A stretch of DNA of 64,000 nucleotides, taken from Bacteroidota bacterium. GTDB taxonomy: Bacteria; Bacteroidota; Bacteroidia; AKYH767-A; OLB10. The stretch is taken from assembly GCA_016714535.1 (NCBI GenBank), contig JADKDR010000005.1, positions 124,001 to 188,000 on the forward strand. The letters run 5' to 3'. This document shows positions 58,301 through 64,000 of this stretch, one piece after another. Numbering within the stretch: the first letter of the stretch is position 1; the number at the start of each line of letters is the position of its first letter. Position numbers and translations under genes: made by a program. The notes under the pieces are model-generated. The model saw only the letters and a list, made by a program, of their open reading frames with translations, made no database searches and was not told where the DNA came from.

Positions 58301-59571
58301 CTTCTGCTTCCGGTTGTATTGGATTAGATTCTATTGAACTCCTTGTAAATCCTACCCCGTTCATTTATGATTCGAGTAGTTCCGTATGCAGTGGATTGCA
58401 ATTCCAATATGAGATAGTTCCGCTTTATGCTACATCAAATATTTTTTATTCATGGACATCAGATAGTGTTGTAAATATTACAGGCAACAATCCTCAACTA
58501 CCTGAATTGCCAAATGCATTTATAGAAGATACCCTAAATAATAATCTCAATAACACTATTATTCCTGTCAAATATAACATCATTGCAACCTATATAGATA
58601 ATAATGTACGATGCCAGTCATCAGCTGTTTTTACTGTTAATGTATTGCCTTTACCAAAACCTCCTTTGTTTTCATCTTTAACAAGTAATCAAACTGAAAT
58701 CGATCTTTGCGGAGGGTCAACGAATATTAATTTTAATATTTCCCCGTCATTTATTCAGGACGGTGTTACTTATATTTGGTATGCCCTGCCAGGTCCAAAT
58801 GTTTTTATTGCCGATACCACTAATCCCAACACCGTTATCTCTTTTGACAATATAACCAACACCGTTCAAATTGCAGTAACGGCATATAATAATGATTCAT
58901 TGGGTGGTTGTTTTGCTACTGAATCACAAAGCGTTAATTTAACCGTAAATAATGATTCGATACAGGAACGTAAAATTTTTATAAAGCAACCCGGCAACAT
59001 ACTGGTATACCCTGATAATTCGATGGATGCAACCTATACAGATTCTACTGGAACAGTAAACGGATATCAGTGGGGATATGATACCATTCCAAGTATTTTA
59101 AAACCGGATAGCCTGGGTGTGCCTCTTGCCATAGCAGGACAAGTTTACCAATTTTTTGTTCCCGACATTAAGTATGTTGATTCGCAAGGACTAGATACTA
59201 TTCATTATGCATGGTGGGTTTTATTGCGCAGTGGCGAATGTCGAAGCAAGGTTTATTATAACGGGCCATATGCTTATAATCGTTATTTGGAACAACCTGC
59301 TCAAGATAATAGTATCAAGTTAGATATTTTTCCTAATCCGGGCAATGGCAATTTTACCTTTATGCTTAATGGTAAAATTTATGGTGATATAACACTACGT
59401 GTATATGATAATATTGGTCAACTTGTTTTTCAAGATCTGATTGAAAAGAAAAAGTATGAACTAACCTCACCGCTTAAGCTGAATAATTTATCTGATGGCA
59501 TTTATTCGCTTGAGTTGCAAAGTAAGGATATGCAGAAGATATCAACTCGAATAATAATCATCCATAATTAA
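55308..59571 (+). CDS. Large adhesin-like protein with about ten PKD-like repeats and T9SS type A sorting domain, one frameshift
   Basis: About 1,420 residues in two frames (55308-57092 and 57028-59571). They join if one C is added near 57040 (ATSATPGAVFSWTRGAVIGI). After a signal peptide (MVLTNIKYSSIILCILMLWS) come an Ig-like domain (INPASASLCLGNSIALNAS) and a SprB-like unit. Then follow about ten repeats of roughly 90-110 residues, each opening with a pattern like LSSxxxxxIC(S/N)G and containing FSWTRAxVxGI, GNxxxIxExLxN and VTVxPTPxL. This is the PKD-like repeat family often found in Bacteroidota adhesins. The sorting domain is LDIFPNPGNGNFTFML and GIYSLELQSKDMQKISTRII. Its start overlaps the STAND gene by 10 bp and the next gene begins 8 bp after it, so it belongs to the operon. 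It is likely displayed on or released from the cell surface. Confidence 0.88.
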
Positions 59572-59579
59572 TTGCTGCC

Positions 59580-61388
59580 ATGAAAAAATTGAGTTTATAT
59601 ATATTGCTAATGGTATTGCCTGTAATTTCATTAGCACAATCCGAAGTAGAGAAATCTGATTCTGTAATAAACTATGTAATTAACCAATTGCAAGAGTATT
59701 GGACCGTTGGCATTGACTCTGCCGGCCTGGACTTACCTTATTACCGGACCGGTGTATATCACGCTAAATTATTTTCTAGCGGAGCTACCATTGATGATGA
59801 TATTAATGCTGTTTATAGGCCTTCTTCGCTGGATGATACGAAACCATATAAATTAGACAGTTTAAAAAGTGAAGAATTATATGCCCATGATCTTACATTC
59901 CAATTTAAAAGTCTTAATGTGGAAGCAATCGATAAAATAAAACATGGGGACAATAGAAATCCGAATCTGTTATCATTCGAGTTTACCCGAAAAATTTCAG
60001 GCGAAAAATACCGCAAGTTTGTTTTTGATGAACCTGGTTCATTAATGAACACGCTCAAAATAAATAAGATGAATAAGCATGGTATTACATTTTTTGATGA
60101 TACCATTGTACAAAGCCGCATAGCAGAATTTATTACGAAATACGCGGACCGCACATTTAGTTTTGAATCAACAAGCGCGCTCAAAGTAGTATTGATTCTG
60201 GAAGGGGATGAATTCAAAATAAAATCGATAACAAGAATCGGAAATCCTGATTTTAAATGTACGAATGATTCTGATAGCGATGGGGTGCCTGATGATGAAG
60301 ATTTTTGTTTGAAAGAACAAGGTGATATTACCGCCAACGGTTGCCCTGATTTTGATATGGATGGCGTGCCGGATGAAATTGATGATTGCGATTATTTATA
60401 TGGTGATGTAAAAAATCGTGGTTGCCCCAAAAACTATTTTACAAACAAAACCAGTATCGCTTTTATAGTAGGCGGGCAAGCCAACTCAGTACCAATGAAT
60501 TTACCTGAACTTAATAACAACGGATATACCGGGATGGATTTTAATGAATCAGCTCAGGGAAAAATTAAAAACGCAGGAATCGTTATGAACCCGGTTTATG
60601 GAGCTGAATTTTCATATTACTTTGGAAAAATGAAAAAGACAACAGGAATTTCGCTGGGAGCAAATTTCACAACGTTTGAAGCAAAGTACACACTTACGGA
60701 GGATATTATTTATACGTTTAAGGCAAATGATGGTGTGGACGATTACCGCAGGCGTGTAACCTTGCTTGCAGAATCTCAAGAAGAAATTGCTTATAATATT
60801 CTAAATTTACCGGTACTTTTTAAATGGCGAAAAATGTATACCCAAACGAAAGCCTCTGAATACAAAGTTTCATTTGAGTTTAGCGCAGGGCCTTCGTATA
60901 TGATGTTTCAGAACATCTCTTATTTTGATTATACAGCAAATTTTGAAGGCTTGTATCAGATTGACACCATTACCAAGAACAAAGTTACCTATTATGACTA
61001 CTTTGATAACGGTTCAACGTATAATATCCTGGTTACATCCGATGATATTGATCAGCAATCTGCTATTCCGGGATCGGAAGTGGTTTTCAATCAACTGGAT
61101 GACCGGACCTATGATTTTGCAAAAAATAAGAGATTGAAAGGAACCAATGATAATTTGAAAAGGAGCACGATTGCCATAAATGCAAAGTTTGATGGCTACT
61201 ACCGAATGGCAAAACATACATCGCTTAAATTTGGAATTGGTGTTGTATATGCACCCCTTTTAACTGAAAATAAAAGCTATAAGGCAATTGATAAATCAAC
61301 TGATAAGTTCAATTCGATTTACAATGCAAGTGCTAAAACAAATTATTTTGCTTATGCCATTAACGTGGGATTTGTTTTGCACTGGTAG
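59580..61388 (+). CDS. Outer-membrane beta-barrel protein with thrombospondin type 3 repeats
   Basis: A 602-residue protein, last gene of the operon. Signal peptide MKKLSLYILLMVLPVISLAQ. An N-terminal domain of about 210 residues is unassigned. Residues about 228-280 hold two thrombospondin type 3 calcium-binding repeats (DSDSDGVPDDEDFCLKEQGD and DFDMDGVPDEIDDCDYLYGD), as found next to OmpA-type and barrel domains. The rest is a beta-barrel with alternating strands (FYxGKMKKTTGISLGANFTT, FKWRKMYTQ, EFSAGPSYMMFQNIS, TSLKFGIGVVYAPLL) and ends in an aromatic residue (NVGFVLHW), as outer-membrane barrels do. No OmpA peptidoglycan-binding motif was seen. It may anchor or assemble the preceding adhesin. 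Confidence 0.78.
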   Translation: MKKLSLYILLMVLPVISLAQSEVEKSDSVINYVINQLQEYWTVGIDSAGLDLPYYRTGVYHAKLFSSGATIDDDINAVYRPSSLDDTKPYKLDSLKSEELYAHDLTFQFKSLNVEAIDKIKHGDNRNPNLLSFEFTRKISGEKYRKFVFDEPGSLMNTLKINKMNKHGITFFDDTIVQSRIAEFITKYADRTFSFESTSALKVVLILEGDEFKIKSITRIGNPDFKCTNDSDSDGVPDDEDFCLKEQGDITANGCPDFDMDGVPDEIDDCDYLYGDVKNRGCPKNYFTNKTSIAFIVGGQANSVPMNLPELNNNGYTGMDFNESAQGKIKNAGIVMNPVYGAEFSYYFGKMKKTTGISLGANFTTFEAKYTLTEDIIYTFKANDGVDDYRRRVTLLAESQEEIAYNILNLPVLFKWRKMYTQTKASEYKVSFEFSAGPSYMMFQNISYFDYTANFEGLYQIDTITKNKVTYYDYFDNGSTYNILVTSDDIDQQSAIPGSEVVFNQLDDRTYDFAKNKRLKGTNDNLKRSTIAINAKFDGYYRMAKHTSLKFGIGVVYAPLLTENKSYKAIDKSTDKFNSIYNASAKTNYFAYAINVGFVLHW

Positions 61389-61393
61389 ATAAA

Positions 61394-62644
61394 TTATTTT
61401 GATTCTGCCTTCCGATGAAATCCTGCATTCGAATACCATAAGATAAAGAAGTAGCAGGGTATCATAATAAGATAACCGGCTTTCAAGGAATAAGCATCTC
61501 CAATAGCTGCATAAAGTAAAGGTAAAAGCGCACCACCGGCTATACCCATAATGAGCATGGCACTTCCGGTTTTTATGTGTTTGCCTATGCCATCTATTGC
61601 CAAGGGCCATATTGCAGGCCACATTAAAGCATTTGCCAATCCAAGTGCTGCAATCAAAAATATAGAGGCATAACCATGCAGGAAATAAATTAAACAAGAA
61701 AAAATAATTCCTAAACCTGCGCTAAGTTTAAGTGCAGTTTGCTGTGTAATAAATGTTGGAATGGCAAAAATTCCAATTACGTATCCTACAAGCATGCAAG
61801 TAAGTGTAACCGAAGGAAAGGTTTTTGCTTCTTTCATTGGAATGCCAATGGATTTTCCGTAGTTAGATAAGGTATCGGCTGCTATTACTTCTACACCTAC
61901 ATAAAGAAAAATTGCGAGCACGCCAAATATCAATTGTGGATACGCAAAAATTGAACGATTGTTGGAATCTTCTTCAGGCTTGTCATTTTCTTCTTCATTA
62001 ATTTCGGGCAATGGCGAAAAACGGATGATTAACCCTAGCAGCACTAAAGCTATAGCCATGATTACATAAGGCAAAATAACTCGTGACGACAACATATCAA
62101 GCGTATTGGCTTTTTGTATAGCATCCATCGTTTTTAATTCAATTTCAAGTTTATCGGCACCTGCCATTACAATGCTTGCCAAAATTAACGGACTCAATAT
62201 GCCGGCTACTTTATTACATATACCCATTATGCTTATGCGTCTTGCAGCACTTTCTATTGGGCCCAAAATGGTAATGTATGGATTGCTGGCTGTTTGCAGT
62301 AGGGTAAGTCCTGCTCCCTGCACAAACAAACCAAACAAGAAAAGCCAATAGGTGCGCGAGGTTGCAGCAGGAATAAAAATCATTGAGCCCACTGCCATAA
62401 CAAATAAACCTAACGACATCCCATTTTTAAATCCGGTTTTTCTTAATACATACGATGATGGTATTGCCATGAAAAAATAAGACATGTAAAAGGCAAACGT
62501 TACAAAAAAGGCCTGAAAATTAGTAAGCTCGCATGCCATCTTTAAATAGGGAATCAGGGTAGCATTGAGCCATGTTACAAAGCCAAAAATAAAAAACAGG
62601 CCACCTATAATAGCAATATAGAATTTTTGATTTTGTTTGTCCAT
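61394..62644 (-). CDS. Sugar MFS transporter of the FucP/GluP family
   Basis: Proton-coupled uptake of a hexose (fucose, glucose or galactose). About 416 residues with twelve membrane helices; the family blocks are FFIFGFVTWLNATLIPYLKM, FAFYMSYFFMAIPSSYVLRK, GAGLTLLQTASNPYITILGP, and the C-terminal AALGLANALMWPAIWPLAID. The start at 62644 (MDKQNQKFYIAIIGG) is chosen; the longer frame from 62725 overlaps the promoter region of galK. It is divergent from galK with 86 bp between them, which suggests galactose as a substrate. The gene is intact. Confidence 0.88.
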   Translation of the reverse strand: MDKQNQKFYIAIIGGLFFIFGFVTWLNATLIPYLKMACELTNFQAFFVTFAFYMSYFFMAIPSSYVLRKTGFKNGMSLGLFVMAVGSMIFIPAATSRTYWLFLFGLFVQGAGLTLLQTASNPYITILGPIESAARRISIMGICNKVAGILSPLILASIVMAGADKLEIELKTMDAIQKANTLDMLSSRVILPYVIMAIALVLLGLIIRFSPLPEINEEENDKPEEDSNNRSIFAYPQLIFGVLAIFLYVGVEVIAADTLSNYGKSIGIPMKEAKTFPSVTLTCMLVGYVIGIFAIPTFITQQTALKLSAGLGIIFSCLIYFLHGYASIFLIAALGLANALMWPAIWPLAIDGIGKHIKTGSAMLIMGIAGGALLPLLYAAIGDAYSLKAGYLIMIPCYFFILWYSNAGFHRKAESK

Positions 62645-62730
62645 ATGAGTTATTGAATGATAATTTGCACAATATTCATTAAAAAAAATATGGCCTAGTT
62701 TGTTAAGGCATAAAGATTTGAACAATTTGT

Positions 62731-63840
62731 ATGTTTGATTTGACTAAAGTAAGAACTCTTGGTACCCAGGCAATCACTTGTGGACGGATTAATCTTGCTG
62801 GTGAGCATACTGATTACAATTTGGGAAAAGTAATGCCGGTGGGCTTACCGTTCACTGTTACCACAAGCATTGTCCTCAATCAACTTAAGGTATCGCGTAT
62901 ATATTCTGCTCACTTCGAACAATGGATTACGATTGATCATGCACATCTTCAACCGACAATGCCCGGGCATTGGCAAAATTACTTGTATGGAGTGTTATTT
63001 CAACTTCAGGAAAAATTCGGTCATCATTTTCCATGTGTTGATGCGGTTGTTGATTCCGATGTTCCTATTGGCGCAGGGCTCTCTTCATCGGCCGCTCTTA
63101 CTACCTCATTTGCCAAAGCGCTGTGTACGTTGTTCGGCTTGCATATAGAAGAGATTAAACTTGCAAAACTTTGCATGAAAGCTGAAGTGCTTTTTGCTAA
63201 TGTAAAATGCGGACTGCTTGATCATGCGGCTTCATTGTTGTCAAAGGTTGGACAAGCATTGATACTTGATTGCCGCACTTTCAACTATTACCATATACCA
63301 TGCAATCTAAATAATTGTAACCTGATAGTATTGAACTCGCATGTAAAACATAATCTGTCGCAAGGTGGTCATCTTAATCAGTGTAACGAAGATTGTTATG
63401 ATGCGGTTGAAGTTGTAAACCAGCATGTGCATCAGGCTCAATGCCTTGCCGATGTGAGTATAGCTGACTTAAGGCAGATAAAACAATTGCTTCATCCCGC
63501 AGTTTACATGCGCGCAACGTATATGATTAATGAAATGTACAGGTTTGCAAACTACGAGCAAGCACTTATGACAGGAGATATGGAAACCATGGGGAAATTA
63601 TTTAACCAAACCCATTATGAGCTTTGTAACTATTACTATATCAGTTGCCCTGAGATAGAAGCATTAAAAGCTATTGCCCAATCATGTAGTGGGTTTTATG
63701 GAGCTAAATTAACCGGAGGTGGGTTGGGAGGGTGTACAATTAATCTTGTTAGTAATGAACACACCGAACTTTTTATTGATAAATGTTGCAGCCAGTATTA
63801 CAAACTAACAGAAATTGAATGCACAGCATTGCTTGTGTAA
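62731..63840 (+). CDS. galK: Galactokinase
   Basis: Phosphorylates galactose, the first step of the Leloir pathway. The 369-residue protein has the GHMP kinase motifs in order: GRINLAGEHTDYNLGKVMPV (residues 18 onward), with Ala where Ile or Val is usual in GRVNLIGEH; PIGAGLSSSAALTTSFAKAL as the ATP-binding loop (about 111-130); and AKLTGGGLGGCTINLV near the C-terminus. The catalytic Asp lies in the CGLLDHAAS segment (usual form GxMDQ). The start at 62731 gives MFDLTKVRTLG. It is divergent from the sugar transporter, so both are probably induced together. The gene is intact. Confidence 0.92.
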   Translation: MFDLTKVRTLGTQAITCGRINLAGEHTDYNLGKVMPVGLPFTVTTSIVLNQLKVSRIYSAHFEQWITIDHAHLQPTMPGHWQNYLYGVLFQLQEKFGHHFPCVDAVVDSDVPIGAGLSSSAALTTSFAKALCTLFGLHIEEIKLAKLCMKAEVLFANVKCGLLDHAASLLSKVGQALILDCRTFNYYHIPCNLNNCNLIVLNSHVKHNLSQGGHLNQCNEDCYDAVEVVNQHVHQAQCLADVSIADLRQIKQLLHPAVYMRATYMINEMYRFANYEQALMTGDMETMGKLFNQTHYELCNYYYISCPEIEALKAIAQSCSGFYGAKLTGGGLGGCTINLVSNEHTELFIDKCCSQYYKLTEIECTALLV

Positions 63841-63847
63841 ATGATCC

Positions 63848-64000
63848 TTACCTGATTAGATTTACAAAACCCTTGCGTTCGAATTTATTTTGGGCTTTGT
63901 CGGTAATGAAGAATTGGTATACATACACTCCGGGTGGAGCAAGCCTTCCATCATTATTATAGCGGCCATTCCATGGTGTTGGCATTTGGCCCTGACTGCG
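63848..64000 (-). CDS. C-terminus of a T9SS type B secreted protein (partial)
   Basis: The last 50 codons of a gene that begins beyond the window. They read SQGQMPTPWNGRYNNDGRLA, PPGVYVYQFFITDKAQNKFE and RKGFVNLIR and then stop. WNG, GVYVYQF and the charged end GFVNLIR match the gliding-motility-associated CHU_C sorting domain. Nothing can be said about the rest of the protein. Confidence 0.75.
   Translation of the reverse strand, partial: RSQGQMPTPWNGRYNNDGRLAPPGVYVYQFFITDKAQNKFERKGFVNLIR

Noticed and set aside
59813..60337. Open frame of 174 codons on the minus strand
   Set aside because: Antisense to the outer-membrane protein gene; composition is that of a reversed coding frame.
61296..61697. 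Open frame of 133 codons on the minus strand
   Set aside because: Shifted frame over the 3' end of the sugar transporter; the transporter frame is the conserved one.

Overview
The window looks like chromosome from an AT-rich member of the Bacteroidota, probably of the Chitinophagales or Sphingobacteriales type. Support comes from many secreted proteins with type IX secretion (T9SS) sorting domains of types A and B, a gingipain-family protease, MqnA of the futalosine menaquinone route, a split HipA toxin, and promoters of the form TTTG-N18-TANNTTTG. Two of these promoters are clean, in front of icd and tRNA-Lys. No rRNA, insertion sequence, integrase or CRISPR array was seen.

Layout. 1-8.2 kb holds a partial ABC exporter, a prolyl oligopeptidase, a metal-dependent aminopeptidase, a two-domain glycosyltransferase, a DMT permease and a DAACS symporter. 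8.9-21 kb holds T9SS cargo, a bifunctional class A PBP, mqnA, a GT-C glycosyltransferase, a C25 protease and an alanine/saccharopine dehydrogenase-like enzyme. 21.4-36.3 kb is a stretch in which nearly every gene is interrupted by single-base indels: udk, two WxFGD-type secreted proteins, a beta-helix protein, an ABC exporter, truA, a response regulator, a nitronate monooxygenase-like enzyme and icd. Because udk, truA and icd are housekeeping genes, and most breaks sit in short homopolymers, I read these as sequence errors and give reconstructed spans. 36.5-39.3 kb holds tRNA-Lys, a J-domain-like protein and a three-gene hipB-hipS-hipT toxin-antitoxin locus with a palindromic operator. 39.4-50.5 kb has two paralogous BNR-repeat T9SS proteins flanking a NarL-type two-component pair and a tail-fibre-like protein.

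The most interesting region is 50.96-61.39 kb, a tightly packed four-gene operon. It encodes a protein with an N-terminal TIR domain and two further TIR-like or Rossmann-like segments. Next comes a membrane-anchored nSTAND1-type NTPase with a coiled coil and a propeller-like C-terminus, then a T9SS-exported adhesin of about 1,420 residues with roughly ten PKD-like repeats. The last gene encodes an outer-membrane beta-barrel protein with thrombospondin type 3 calcium-binding repeats. Spacing is 6 bp, a 10 bp overlap and 8 bp. I infer a surface-to-cytoplasm sensing or conflict system: surface adhesin and barrel, inner-membrane STAND switch, cytoplasmic TIR effector. I know of no described system with exactly this composition.

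The window ends with a divergent fucP-like sugar transporter and galK, and the last codons of another T9SS type B protein.
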